Part shown: piece after piece, positions 21,788 through 34,107 of the stretch
How positions within the stretch are numbered: the first letter of the stretch is position 1
Layout: every line of letters begins with the position of its first letter
Assembly (NCBI GenBank): GCA_964059195.1
Contig: CAXKWD010000007.1
Location: forward strand, 60,016,705-60,080,704
Direction of reading: 5' to 3'
DNA from: Ectobius pallidus
Taxonomy: Eukaryota; Arthropoda; Insecta; Blattodea; Ectobiidae
DNA: 64,000 nucleotides
Notes under the pieces: model-generated
What the model saw: the letters and a program-made list of their open reading frames with translations, nothing else
Told to the model about the DNA's origin: nothing
Database searches by the model: none
Position numbers and translations under genes: made by a program

Positions 21788-23182
21788 AGGCCCGTGTCCA
21801 CATGAGAGCTGAGAGTGCGAGAAACTCTCGAGAGTAATCTCAGGTGGTGTGTCCACTAGAGAGCGCTAGTCCAAACCTGAGAGTAGCTGAGAGTAAAACT
21901 CGTGACATTACTCTCAGGACCGTTTTCGTCTTGCATTTACGAACAACATAGATGCACAACACTCTGTTATTCGTTGTTAATATTAATGAAAGCAATTTAT
22001 GAGGCCTTGCTGAATGCTTTTAAGTGAGTACATTCATTTAATTATTATGCCTTTATAAGAATTTGACAATCTAATGTTGTCAGGATATCGTCAGAACATC
22101 ATGAAGTATTAGTGAATTCGATAGGCCCACAAATTAACTAGAAAGATATTGAAATGTGATATGAGATCTTGTTAAATATAAGCTAATTGTGACTATGCTA
22201 TTCTGGCATCAAGCATGTGATTTTCAATTTATAGCATGTCAAATCGAGTGGAGTGATCCTATTAAACTGTGAATATAAGCTTTGTGCATCTACATGAACG
22301 GATAGGTCTATTATTTAACCTCTGCGTCCACGAAGACCAAGACCCAACAAATGCTTCTTGTTGGTTGGTCCTTTACCACTAGAGCAAAAGCATTTTATAT
22401 GTCACTGTACATGTCTCTACTTTTATACGCAATAGACTAATGCACATCATCTTGGTCCCCTCTAAAGGGCAGCCTACAAAGACAATCACCAAGACTGATT
22501 AGGCTACAGGCACTGTGTTTCTAAACTCCAATTTGGAAATACCCAACGTAACAGAATATGCATAATTGTATGTACTCTGCACTAATATTGTGTTGTTCGT
22601 TTATATGATTACTTAATGACGGGGTTGTACTGCAACTTAGGTCTACGACCGTCAATGCTGTTCTGGAATTTTGTCCTGCAGGAGATACCTACATGCCTCT
22701 AATATACAGACATGAGGGTTACTGCACCCGTTACAGCCTTCTTCGCCTCAGAATATTCTGTAGAGGAATCAATGATTGCCCGTAGTGAACCATGGAGATT
22801 TATCAGTGTATCATTATGTTTCATAATTGAATGTAATGCAAAAAATTTATTATTGTCAAGTTATTCCCTCATAAACTTACTGCATTCTTTCATGATGAAC
22901 GTTAAACGACGTTATAATCCATACCATTCAGTATTATTCGATTTAGATTTCGTTTTTAGAAAATATAAATAAATATTGAAGGAAAATTAAATAATTTTAT
23001 CATATGGCTTGGGGGGGGGGATAATATACACATTATCCACTCTCAGAGAACTCTCAGCTATAAGAAACAGATTCGTATAGTGCAAGCTGCTCTCGGAGAT
23101 TGATTGCAAAGGCATGTCCACCTGCGAGTTGACTCTCTGAATGCCACTCTCCACTACCTCTCAGACAGTGCTCTCAGATGCG

Positions 23183-24930
23183 TAAAACTATGATTTTCGT
23201 AGCCAAAACATAGGTTTAAATTACGACATTACATTAAAATCATTTATTGTAGATCTTTTCACATTCATGTTCAGATTTAATATTTGACACGTAGATTGCG
23301 ATTCTGAATTTAGTTTTGTATAATCTATTATAATAAATATTATTTGAGCTAATTAAGATAGTTTGTAAGCAAACCTAACCCCACTTTCAAACGTGCAATA
23401 TTCACTTTGATATTCATGTTCCACGGACTTTAGAATAATGTTAAAGTGTCTGGCATCATACTCACAGCTTTACATATTTAATATTGTTCCTTTAAAACAA
23501 TTATTTGTTTATTAAAAGAAATAATAAGTTATTACATATATATTTGCATGGTGATAGACATTTGTCGTTGTGAAATCATTTCGTGAGTGTACTTCGATCT
23601 GACAATATATCGATACTGACACGCGTTGATTTTCAATGTTGCCAATTTCCAGCAAAAAAGTCACGTAGTTTTCTCAAACAAATATTCAAGTTTTATTATT
23701 ATATAGATTTTTTATATAGTTTTTATATTTGATTTATACTTTAAATCCATGGTGTTATTGTCCATTGCATTTGTTAGTATCTTTTCACGTCAGAATTACT
23801 TGTGACGCTTTCTCTTATAAATATAATTTTGCTAAGTTTATTGGGGATTTCCCTCACAAAGCCAGTACAACCATTCAAGGCGTTCATTTTAGTTAGTTCA
23901 CACGTCGAGTCTGAAGGAAGCGGACGTGGTTCTCACTCATTCCTGCTTGGGAAAAAGTATTTCCCAGTATATCATCATCATCAGCATTCTACAGTATCCA
24001 AGGATCTGGAAGCTGAATTTCAACTAGAATCTTCAATCCAACAAGGATTTGAGTTTTCATCTTTAAATCATCAATTTCAGCTAAGAAATTTGATTATTAA
24101 TATCATTCATCAAGAGCTTCTCGTGGGCACGCTAACAAACATAGTTTGTGACTCCTTATAAGTCTCTTATTTGAAGACAATCTTCAATTACATCTATCTA
24201 ACTTTTAATTGGAACCAATTCCAATTAATTATAATTAATTTCTGCGTGAAGGAAGAATTTCACTGTAACCTTTCTTTGTTCGCTTTGGGACGCTTTGCAT
24301 AGGCACGCCAAGGTGACGTCATATAGACGCTTGTAATTACACCATCTTCGCTTTCTTTGTGAACATTATTACAACACATTTCAAAGTGTTATTTGACTTA
24401 AATTACTGAACGTCTTACATAATACATTCCTTTCAAATACAAACATAAAGAGAATTTGAAGGATTCTGTGCAAGACTGAAGTAATTAATATTCACCTAAC
24501 TTCAAGATTTATAGACAATAAGCATTTTAAGTATTACACATCAGTAAGTGTAATTTACTACTTTAAGGAGAATATTTCATCACAACCAATTTATAAACAT
24601 TATTTGGAACTTTAATTTAACTTTATTACAAACTGCTACAGTTTTAATTATCACCAGAGTATTTTAACATCAAGAAATTTCGTCATCTCTTCAAGATCAT
24701 CAACTTTTCAAGCACCAACTTCAACAATCTTTCAATGTATTATAACCTCAGTCTCTTTTAGTGTTAAAATAAATATCAGTTATTCACCAGAACGTTATAA
24801 ATTCTTGTTCTTTTCATGTATAGGCAAAGGCAAGGGTTTCAGAAACTTACAGTCCATTCTCACCTAATTTCCCTTTCTAATCTACCTAATTTGGTACTTT
24901 GTGAAGACTCCTTGATTGCCTACCTATACA
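23183..24930 (+). repeat. BEL/Pao 5' LTR (1,748 bp)
   Basis: It matches 31233-32574 from TAAAACTATGATTTTCG to CTACCTATACA with about a dozen base differences over the shared 1.34 kb (roughly 1%). The 5' LTR keeps about 406 bp (about 24312-24718) that the 3' LTR lacks. A 119-codon frame (23802-24161), preserved in both LTRs, has a hydrophobic N terminus but no recognisable domain. The first bases are not the usual TG, so the exact left border may be off by a few bases. Confidence 0.85.
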
Positions 24931-25322
24931 TTTGATCCTTTCCGCACCGGGATCTGTCCCATAGTGGCCTATGGATTTTTAAAACTATCAATCTTATTAT
25001 AAGTGGTTCTCCGACAAATATTTCCTAATTTTTCTGAAACCTGCGGGCAAGAATTTGTAACGTAAGGTAAGTCAAAACCATTCTCCTGGCACGACCAGTA
25101 TTTGAGAAATACAGCAGACACAGTGAAAAAGGGTTTCACAACACCTACTCATTTTTTATGTTGCATGAACACAAACACAAAAACAGTGGAAAGTGTAACA
25201 CAACATACCACACATTATCTTGTACTAAAAATCTTGAAGTTTCTTTTCTCAATTCAATCCTAAAACGCGGGCAAAATTGCACAATTAATTTAACTTCAAT
25301 TTTATCAAGTAAGTTCAACTTG
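24931..25322 (+). other. BEL/Pao leader between LTR and gag
   Basis: No primer-binding site could be assigned to a specific tRNA. A 93-codon frame at 25158-25439 overlaps the start of gag in another frame and shows no domain. Confidence 0.5.
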
Positions 25323-25341
25323 AATCATCAAAATTACTACT

Positions 25342-27132
25342 TTGGAGCAAACCCTTGCGGCTTTCAGAGCAAAGCGTACTCCAATAAAAGCAAGAATTAC
25401 ACGCCTTTGCAACCTCATACCTCAACTACTTGTAAATGATGAAGCGACCTATAATGATCTCTTAGATAGGAAAGCTAACCTAACACAACTCGTTGCTAGA
25501 TTTGAAGATGTTCAGACTAACATAGAAGAGTCAGATTTTTCAGATGTAGAACAGGCATATAGAGAGGAAGTAGAAGGTTCTATTCTTAAAGCCACTTCAT
25601 ACATAAATAAACTAGAAGCTAGTTATCTTAAATCTAAGGCTGATGCGGAAGCCGAGTTTAAGGAAAGACAAGCCCGTATCGAGGCAGAAGCTGCAGAAAT
25701 TGCAGCACAAAAAGCCATACAGCAAAAAATCGATCACATCAACAGGCTAAATCGCCAGTTCATGTCCTATGCTCAATCTATTCATGAGTTTGAAATTCAA
25801 AATGAAGCAAAATTTCATGAAGCAATCAGTATGAGAACCATGTTTCTCCATTTATTTGATGCATATGAAGACTCAGCGTTGCAAGTCACCCCTGATGATT
25901 TTCAAGATATAGATGTTCAAAGACGAGAGATTGAAATAGCTTATCATCGAGCATTAGGTTTTCTTGATTCCTTGATTTCACAAAATAAGTCAAAATATCA
26001 GCCAGAAAAATCATTTTCAAGGCACTCTTCGAGCAAAGGTTCCCATCATGCAGAACCTCAAACAATTCTTCCTAAACTTCCAGAAATAAAACTGCCCCAA
26101 TTTGATGGTAATCCAATAGCTTGGGTAGAATTTAGGGATACTTTCACATCACTCATTCTAAGTAATAAACATATTACTAATATTGATAAGTTTCAATATT
26201 TGAAATCATGCCTCACCACAGAAACACTCTGTATAATTCAAAATATTCCAGTGTCAGATGCCACATTTGAAGTTGCCTGGAAAACACTCACGGAACGTTT
26301 TGACAACGATCGATTGATCATGAATACACATTTGGATTATTTGTTTACTGCGCCTACTCTTGAACGGGACTCAGCAAATTCCCTCCAAAAATTTCTTGAC
26401 CATTTTGTAAGTACTATGCACGCTCTCCAGTCCTTAAAGACTGACGTCAACCTAACAGACTTAATTGTCTCCAAGCTAATCTTAGATAGATTACCTCCAG
26501 CCTTCATTAAAGAATGGGAAAGTTCTATTAAACCTAATCAATTACCCACATTAAGTGAACTATTTGGTTTCCTAGAGTCGAAAGTGAGAGTCCTTCAGAT
26601 GACAAGTTTAGCGATAGGATCTCAAGCTAAATCTAATTCTACAAACAACTCTAATCCTACACACAATCGCCCCCCTCAAAAACCTGCTACTAATAATAAT
26701 GTTGTTTCAAACAACAGCAATCAAAATGATCACAACAACTCCAGAACGTATAATTCACGTCCTCTTTGTATTTGCTGCAGGCAAAATGTTATCCATGAAT
26801 TGTATCAATGTGACAATTTCAAAATGATGTCCCATGAGCAAAGAATGCGATTCGTCAATACTCATAAAGCATATCAAGTATGCCTTCAAACTAAAGGTCA
26901 TAGTAGTGTATGTGGCGTATTCAAATGCCACATTTGTGGTGAAAGACATAGTACAATGCTTCACAATCCTAATCAGCGGTCAAACGCACAACCAAATAAT
27001 GTAACACGCATGCTGCACCTTCCTTCAATACCAGACCCCCCAAAATGTCTGCATCCCACTACATTAATGGTTGTGGAAGACATAAATGGTCAACCTGTAG
27101 AAGCAACAGCCCTGTTAGACAACTGGTTCTAG
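25342..27132 (+). CDS. BEL/Pao Gag and start of protease
   Basis: The frame (about 596 codons) begins at TTG 25342; no in-frame ATG precedes the domain, so the start may be a mutated ATG or supplied by splicing. An N-terminal coiled-coil-like helical region (residues 1-215, many Glu/Lys/Ala) leads into a DUF1759-type Gag domain (LPKLPEIKLPQFDGNPIAWV near residue 250, then WKTLTERFDNDRLI near 325). Two Cys/His knuckles follow (CICC...C near 475 and CHICGERH near 535). The protease begins with VEDINGQPVEATALLD, and the frame is thrown off by one extra base within the codons of the Asp-Thr-Gly active-site motif (27118-27125), ending at 27132. Gag would package the RNA. Confidence 0.85.
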   Translation: MEQTLAAFRAKRTPIKARITRLCNLIPQLLVNDEATYNDLLDRKANLTQLVARFEDVQTNIEESDFSDVEQAYREEVEGSILKATSYINKLEASYLKSKADAEAEFKERQARIEAEAAEIAAQKAIQQKIDHINRLNRQFMSYAQSIHEFEIQNEAKFHEAISMRTMFLHLFDAYEDSALQVTPDDFQDIDVQRREIEIAYHRALGFLDSLISQNKSKYQPEKSFSRHSSSKGSHHAEPQTILPKLPEIKLPQFDGNPIAWVEFRDTFTSLILSNKHITNIDKFQYLKSCLTTETLCIIQNIPVSDATFEVAWKTLTERFDNDRLIMNTHLDYLFTAPTLERDSANSLQKFLDHFVSTMHALQSLKTDVNLTDLIVSKLILDRLPPAFIKEWESSIKPNQLPTLSELFGFLESKVRVLQMTSLAIGSQAKSNSTNNSNPTHNRPPQKPATNNNVVSNNSNQNDHNNSRTYNSRPLCICCRQNVIHELYQCDNFKMMSHEQRMRFVNTHKAYQVCLQTKGHSSVCGVFKCHICGERHSTMLHNPNQRSNAQPNNVTRMLHLPSIPDPPKCLHPTTLMVVEDINGQPVEATALLDNWF

Positions 27133-29890
27133 TTGCAACTTAATAACTAATCGCTTATTCAACAAATTAAAGTTGAAAGCTTTACCCAAAAGAGTGCCAC
27201 TTCAAGGCATCTTAGAGTCTCAAGCCCATATGCACAAGACTACAAACATTAAAATCAAGTCAAGAACTACGCTATGGAATTATGATACACAGGCTATTGT
27301 AATTCCAGGAATTTCTGCCAGCCAACTGCCAGATAATTATATTGATATTAAGAATTGGCAAATTCCAGCCAATCTCCCCCTAGCTAACCCAAATTTCAAA
27401 ACACCACAGTGTGTTGACTTACTCTTAGGAGTAGAAGTTTATTCACAAATAATGCAGGATGGTATAATCAGTGCTCCTGATCATCCCACAATTCAGAATT
27501 CTCAGTTAGGATGGACCTTTTCTGGAAAGTTACCATCACTTAACGCTTCTATGCAAATGCATTTAACCTCAAGTCATCAAGATGACAATTTCCATCAAGC
27601 TAGCAATGACAACGTCAGACGACTTGTCAATTCTTCTTCTCCAAGGCGATTCAAAGGAAATCGCAGAAATCAAACTGTTAATGCCAATGCCAATAATGAT
27701 AAACAATATTCTGCATTTTTAAATGTTGATCAATCAATAAACAATCAACTGTCTAAGTTTTGGGAACTCGAAAGTGTAGCCAATAGTGCACCTTTCCCTC
27801 AAGACACACACTGTGAAACATACTTCACAGAAACTACCACAAGAGATCTTGACGGAAGATATGTCGTCAAGCTTCCTTTCAATGCCCCACCAGAATCAAT
27901 AGGCAGCACCAAGCAACAAGCCTATCAAAGATTCAACTCACTCGAAAAACGTTTGGCAAATGATGCTGAACTTTGCCAGCAATATGGTGATTTCATGACT
28001 GAGTATCAGACCCTAGGCCACATGGAGCCTGCGGAATCTGAACAGCCTGAAACCTTTGATTACATAATCCCTCATCACCCGGTGATGAAACCGTCAAGTA
28101 GTACTACTAAACTAAGAGTAGTATTTGATGCCTCTGCTAAATCAACGAATAAAAAGTCATTAAATGACATACTTTATGTAGGCCCTACAGTCCAACCAGA
28201 TCTATTTTCCATACTATTACGATTCAGACTGAATCCTATTGCTTTTACTTCTGACATCGCTAAGATGTACAGACAAGTACTCATATCTCCTGAACAACAG
28301 CATTTCCAACAAATACTTTGGAGGGAACAACCTTCAGAGCCCATCAAGATCTTCAATCTTAAGACTGTGACTTATGGCACAGCACCAGCCGCATTTCTAG
28401 CAACTCGAGCCCTTAAACAACTTACAATTGACGAGGGTAAAAATTTTCCACTAGCTTCACACATAATAAATAATTCTACGTATGTCGACGACATAGTGGC
28501 AACCGCCTCTAATATTGAAGAAGCCCAGCAAATGGTTTCTGAATTAAACACTTTGCTTCCCATGGGTGGATTCCAACCTAGAAAGTGGAGTTCAAATCTG
28601 CCACAACTTCTAGAAAACATACCAGTCGAGTCAAGAGAAGCTCTTGATAATCGCACATTTGGTGACTCAGATGCCAGCTCTATTAAAGCATTAGGCTTAA
28701 TATGGCAACCATCAAATGATTTATTGCGACTAGAAACATCCATAGATTCTTCTAAACCTTTTGTTAAGTGTACAAGAAGAACACTACTTTCTTGTATTGC
28801 GTCATTATTTAACCCCTTAGGTCTCATATCTCCCATAGTTGCACATTGCAAAATCATACTTCAATCCTTATGGAAGGAAACTACCTCCTGGGATCAACTT
28901 ATACCTGAATCGATCGCCAAAAAATGGCTGACGGTTCACAACCAACTACATTCAATTTCTCAAATTGCTATTCCTCGGTTTGCATTAATTCTGAACGCCA
29001 TTTCAATAGATTTGCATGGATTTTGCGACGCTAGCGAGCAAGCTTATGGCGCTTGCATCTATTTATGCTCTACCAATCAAGAGGGCGAAACTCAAGTATC
29101 CTTACTATGTGCAAAGTCTAAAATTGCACCTATCAAAGCGGTTACAATTCCCAGATTAGAATTATTAGCTGCCCATTTATTATCTAAACTCACCCACAAT
29201 GTTTTGCCTACACTACAGCTCGACATTAATTCAGTCAATTTGTGGAGTGATTCCAATATAGTTTTGAGTTGGTTGAGTCGCTCTCCAACCACACTCAAAA
29301 CATTTGTTGCAAATAGAGTTGCGGATATACAAGAGTATACTGCAGACTTTATTTGGCGGCATGTATCATCAAGTGATAATCCCGCTGATTTGATATCTCG
29401 AGGTTCGACACCCGAGGATTTAATTCATAACGATTTGTGGTGGATTGGCCCAGAATGGCTGTCCAAGGATACCTCATACTGGCCAACCAATAACACACAA
29501 GCTATCTCAGAACCACTGCCAGAAGTCAAGGTAGTAGCTCATATCACTACTGTTGATATTACCTTTCAATCTTGGTTTTCCAAGTTTTCTTACTTAAAAT
29601 CTCTCCGCATTATAGGTTATGTATTAAGATTTATACATAATGCAAAACCTAATAACCAACGCCTTAGTGGATCTTTATCTCCTGATGAGATAACAAGTTC
29701 AATGCACTGCTGTGTAAAAAATGTCCAGCGTCAGGCATACGCTGAAGAAATAGGACTATTGTCAGCGGGAAAGGAAATTCCAATCTCCAGTAAAATTCTT
29801 AATTTATGCCCATTCTTGGATGCTGACAACATCCTACGTGTTGGCGGACGATTAGAAAGATCTAATCTTCCGTTTGAATCAAAACATTAA
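27133..29890 (+). pseudogene. BEL/Pao Pol: protease remainder, reverse transcriptase, RNase H
   Basis: The frame resumes right after the protease shift and runs to a TAA at 29888-29890. The protease rest is followed by a variable linker with low complexity (NANANN). RT motifs: KLRVVFDASAK (about 28110), SDIAKMYRQVLI (catalytic motif A, about 28252), TYGTAPAAFLATRAL (about 28372) and the catalytic YVDD (28481-28492). RNase H: HGFCDASEQAYGACIYL (about 29018), ELLAAHLLSKL (about 29160) and WSDSNIVLSWL (about 29243). Then ADLISRG and the start of the integrase zinc region. Apart from the two breaks at its ends the coding is intact, consistent with recent insertion. Confidence 0.88.
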
Positions 29891-31054
29891 ATGCTATTGC
29901 CATGTGATCATGATTTCACAAAGCATTTAATTCACTATAAACATTTTCAACTGCATCACGCAGGACCACAACTTATTATTGCTCATCTCAGAGAAAGATT
30001 CTGGATTCCTTCAATCAGAAGAATAATAAGATCTGTGATAGGAAAATGTAACACATGTTTCCGCTTTAAAGCACAGCCTTTTCAACAAAAAATGGCTGAC
30101 TTGCCTGCCGCCAGAATAACTCCAATACCACCATTTACAAATGTTAGTTTAGATTATGCTGGCCCATTTACAATAAAGTATGGTGGTCCAAGATCTAAAA
30201 TTACTACCAAGTCATATATTGCTCTCTTCGTGTGCATGTCCACCAAGGCAATACACTTAGAGTTAGTAACCACACTCACTTCTAAAGCATTTCTAGCTGC
30301 TCTGTCTAGATTTACAAGCCGCAGAAGCATTCCCCATTCGATTACATCCGACAACGGAACAACTTTCGTTAGAGCTTGTAATGATTTGAAACAGTTGACT
30401 GACTTATTGTCATCTTCTGAATTTCAAAATACTGTTAAAGATGCTACCTCACATCTTAGCCTTAACTGGCATTTCTTACCGCCTTATTCTCCTCATATGG
30501 GTGGACTGCATGAAGCTGCAGTGCGCTCAGTCAAACATCACCTGAAGCGAATGGCTTCAGATCTCACTCTCACCTACGAAGAGCTATCGACTTTGTTGAT
30601 CCAAATCGAAGCTATCCTTAATTCACGACCATTGCTCTCACTTCATGAAGAGATTGATGACTTCCAATATTTGTCTCCAGGACATTTTCTTGTGGGCAAA
30701 CCACTCATTTCATTGCCATCTCCAGACTTGTCTGGAAGTTACACACTACGCTCTCAGTGGAAAACACTGCATAATTTTACTGTTGATTTGTGGAAGAAAT
30801 GGTCTTCTGACTATCTTCACACACTCCAAAGGCGTTCCAAATGGAGCTCTAAATCTCACAATGTATCCATTGGTACACCAGTACTTCTCATTGAAGATAA
30901 TGTGCCACCCTTTAAATGGATTTTAGGCATAGTTGATCAAATTCACCCTGGATCTGACGGTCTCGTAAGAGTAGCTACTGTCAGAACTTCTTCAGGTCAA
31001 TATAAAAGACCAATAGTGAGACTCGCCCCTCTTCCCATAAATGGAGAAGAGTAA
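29891..31054 (+). pseudogene. BEL/Pao integrase, in frame after a stop codon
   Basis: It continues in the same frame as the preceding Pol segment after the TAA at 29888-29890, so a single stop separates it from RT/RNase H. It has the zinc-binding HHCC module (HYKHFQLHHAGP ... CNTCF, about 29935-30060), the core with LDYAGPF (first Asp, about 30151), TSDNGTTF (second Asp, about 30345) and HMGGLHEAAVRSVKHHLKR (catalytic Glu, about 30500), and a C-terminal DUF5641-like segment (PGHFLVGKPL ... WKTLHNFTVDLWKKW). The product would join the element's cDNA into host DNA. Confidence 0.88.
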
Positions 31055-31116
31055 TTATACTTAATAAACTCGCCCCTCTTCCCATAAATGGAGAAGAGTA
31101 ATTATACTTAATAAAT
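31023..31116. repeat. 47-bp direct tandem duplication at the end of pol
   Basis: The stretch beginning CTCGCCCCTCTTCCCATAAA, through the pol stop codon to 'cttaataaa', occurs twice in a row. Confidence 0.9.
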
Positions 31117-31232
31117 TATATATAACCTAAAATGTCTTTGTAGAAACTTCAAATAATTAAAGTTTTGTTCCATTGAATAATTATTTGAATAATTATTGCG
31201 GGCAATATGTATAATTACACAAAACTTGGAAG

Positions 31233-32574
31233 TAAAACTATGATTTTCGTAGCCAAAACATAGGCTTAAATTACGACATTAGATTAAAATCATTTATTGT
31301 AGTTCTTTTCACATTCATGTTCAGATTTAATATTTGACACATAGATTGCGATTCTGAATTTAGTTTTGCATAATCTATTATAATAAATATTATTTGAGCT
31401 AATTAAGATAGTTTGTAAGCAAACCTAACCCCACTTTCAAACGTGCAATATTCACTTTGATATTCATGTTCCACGGACTTTAGAATAATGTTAAAGTGTC
31501 TGGCATCATACTCACAGCTTTACATATTTAATATTGTTCCTTTAAAACAATTATTTGTTTATTAAAAGAAATAATAAGTTATTACATATATATTTGCATG
31601 GTGATAGTCATTTGTCGTTGTGAAATCATTTCGTGAGTGTACTTCGATCTGACAATATATCGATACTGACTCGCGTTGATTTTCAATGTTGCCAATTTCC
31701 AGCAAAAAACTCACGTAGTTTTCTCAAACAAATATTCAAGTTTTTATTATTATATAGATTTTTTATATAGTTTTTATATTTGATTTATACTTTAAATCCA
31801 TGGTGTTATTGTCCATTGCATTTGTTAGTATCTTTTCACGTCAGAATTACTTGTGACGCTTTCTCTTATAAATATAATTTTGCTAAGTTTATTGGGGATT
31901 TCCCTCACAAAGCCAGTACAACCATTCAAGGCGTTCATTTTAGTTAGTTCACACGTCGAGTCTGAAGGAAGCGGACGTGGTTCTCATTCATTCCTGCTTG
32001 GGAAAAAGTATTTCCCAGTATATCATCATCATCAGCATTCTACAGTATCCAAGGATCTGGAAGCTGAATTTCAACTAGAATCTTCAATCCAACAAGGATT
32101 TGAGTTTTCATCTTTAAATCATCAATTTCAGCTAAGAAATTTGATTATTAATATCATTCATCAAGAGCTTCTCGTGGGCACGCTAACAAACATAGTTTGT
32201 GACTCCTTATAAGTCTCTTATTTGAAGACAATCTTCAATTACATCTATCTAACTTTTAATTGGAACCAATTCCAATTAATTATAATTAATTTCTGCGTGA
32301 AGGAAGAATTTCACTGTAACCTTTCTTTGTTCGCTTTGGGACGCTTTGCATAGGCACGCCAACTTCAACAATCTTTCAGTGTATTATAACCTCAGTGTCT
32401 TTTAGTGTTAAAATAAATATCAGTTATTCACCAGAACGTTATAAATTCTTGTTCTTTTCATGTATAGGCAAAGGCAAGGGTTTCAGAAACTTACAGTCCA
32501 TTCTCACCTAATTTCCCTTTCCAATCTACCTAATTTGGTACTTTGTGAAGACTCCTTGATTGCCTACCTATACA
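31233..32574 (+). repeat. BEL/Pao 3' LTR, internally deleted (1,342 bp)
   Basis: Near-identical to 23183-24930 except that about 406 bp are missing between 'aggcacgccaa' and 'cttcaacaatc'. The deletion joint sits on a shared CCAA, indicating microhomology-mediated loss or template jumping. It has the same 119-codon frame (31853-32212). Confidence 0.88.
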
Positions 32575-32647
32575 CGTGTCCACATATCGAAATGCAACTC
32601 TCAAGAGGTTTTCGCACTCTCAGCTCTCATGTGGACACGAGCCTTAA

Positions 32648-32838
32648 TAATATACTATATAGGCTTATCATTTCCTGATAATGTAATGTGGTGTTACAAT
32701 ATGGATTTTTATATTTTACATAAATATAGAATTACTATTTTACAGTAAAAAGAATTATTTGGTAAATAGGCTTATTCCTCAGTTCTTTTCCTTTTCGTTA
32801 TTAAAGGGTTTGGTGATAAGAGTGTTCTTCTTTGACAG
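32648..32838 (+). other. Intron end before PC2 exon
   Basis: AT-rich intron with a pyrimidine tract and TTTGACAG acceptor. Confidence 0.6.
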
Positions 32839-33051
32839 GGTCGAAATGGACTTGGCAATATCTATGTGTGGGCAAGTGGAGATGGTGGTGAAGATGATGA
32901 CTGTAACTGTGATGGTTATGCTGCCAGCATGTGGACTATCTCTATCAATAGTGCCATCAATGATGGACAGAATGCACACTATGATGAGAGCTGTTCTTCT
33001 ACTCTAGCTTCAACTTTTAGCAATGGAGCCAAGGATCCAAACACTGGAGTG
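32839..33051 (+). CDS. amon: Prohormone convertase 2 (amontillado), oxyanion-hole exon
   Basis: The exon spans 71 codons, phase 0 on both sides (acceptor TTTGACAG, donor GTG|GTAAGA). It reads [40 protein letters not shown] and [18 protein letters not shown]. The residue after ASG is Asp, where other convertases have the oxyanion-hole Asn; this Asp is the hallmark of PC2. Together with the preceding exon it joins to the typical ...RGVNEGRNGLG... sequence. Introns on both sides contain mobile elements. Confidence 0.95.
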
Positions 33052-34107
33052 GTAAGAACTCACTTTTTAAAAAGTAACATGGTGTAACTAGAGTTCAAAT
33101 CTGATGATACCCAAGCTTGTTGTACCTATTCATTTACCATTTGCATCTTACATACATATACAGCCTCTTTACCTAATATAACTTTTTTATAAAATTTGCA
33201 CTGATTCTGAATAATGGAGTCTATAAGATAGTCAAAATTAAGGTTTCCATCTCTCCTGTATTTCCCATGCTCTCCCATATTTTGCCAGTGTGTTTTTTAT
33301 ATATTAATTTAAATACTCTCCTAGCTTTCTTGTTTTATTCATGGAAATCTATATTCTCCCATATTTTGAAAAACAATTTTGGGTGATTCAAATTTTTTCA
33401 AATAAAATGTCTGAAAAGGAAGTTCTGCATACTAACGATCATACTTAAACAACTATATTTGACTTTAAGGCTGTTGGACGTCCTTCCTGTACTTTATTTT
33501 GATAAAATTGGTTGGCTGTTAATTGTTATACATTCTTTCCGTGTTTGGCTTTGCTTGGATTAACAAGAAAGTTCAAATGCGCACACAGAGAGAATTTTAA
33601 CAACAAAATATGAACAGCTGTAAGACATAGGAACAGTGTTCAATTGATAAAATCAGGAGTTACAAATTGCCGCCAATTTTACTTTTTTATTTTTTGGTCT
33701 TGTGAAAATAGATGAGAACACTGAAAATGAATGCAAGTCTGATAAGAAATACAAACAAAGTTTGAACTAAAATTAAGTGTTTGTTTTCATATTAAATTAT
33801 TATTCATGCTTTTATGTAGATGTTGCATACACACAGCCTCAGCTTAAAAATTATGCCTATGTTAAACCGCATAGTGGAATTATGTCGACTGTAAAAACTC
33901 CCTTATTTTCATAATTTGACAACCCAAGCCAAAACAGATATTGTTCTTGTTGTAATTTACAAAAATAACAACATCAAAAAAGTCCTTCCTTTTCTTATTT
34001 TATAAATAGCAATTTTTAATATTGGTTGTACTGTAGTTGAAATTGTCATTAGATCAACTTCAATTTCATTGCATATTACAGTGATATGAACATAATCTCT
34101 CCTGTAT
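33052..34107 (+). other. PC2 intron, no gene seen
   Basis: AT-rich. The phrase ATCTCTCCTGTATTT occurs at about 33249 and 34097, possibly marking the 3' untranslated part of the Penelope-like element that follows on the minus strand. Confidence 0.4.

Larger units (their letters stand above)
23183..32574 (+). mobile_element. BEL/Pao LTR retrotransposon, young but defective
   Basis: Order: 5' LTR, leader, gag, protease, reverse transcriptase, RNase H, integrase, short 3' leader with a purine-rich tract, 3' LTR. It lies inside the Harbinger-like element. The LTRs differ by about 1%, so insertion is recent. Lesions: gag frame has no ATG at its start, a one-base shift in the protease, one in-frame stop before integrase, a 47-bp tandem duplication at 31023-31116, and a 406-bp deletion in the 3' LTR. 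I could not define a clean target duplication. Confidence 0.85.
21788..32644. mobile_element. Harbinger-like DNA element, split by a BEL/Pao retrotransposon
   Basis: The outer ends are inverted: AGGCCCGTGTCCACATGAGA at 21788 and its near reverse complement ending CGAGCCT at 32644; the match extends about 35 bp (GCTGAGAGTGCGA). The 3-bp TAA flanks both sides (21785-21787 and 32645-32647), the TWA target duplication typical of PIF/Harbinger. Discounting the 9.4-kb retrotransposon leaves about 1.46 kb. Related 'ctctcag' and 'gtccac' motifs recur at 23035-23180. I found no transposase, so it is probably non-autonomous. Confidence 0.65.

Noticed and set aside
28372..28857. 161-codon minus frame
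   Set aside because: Antisense shadow of the BEL/Pao reverse transcriptase, which has clear motifs on the + strand.
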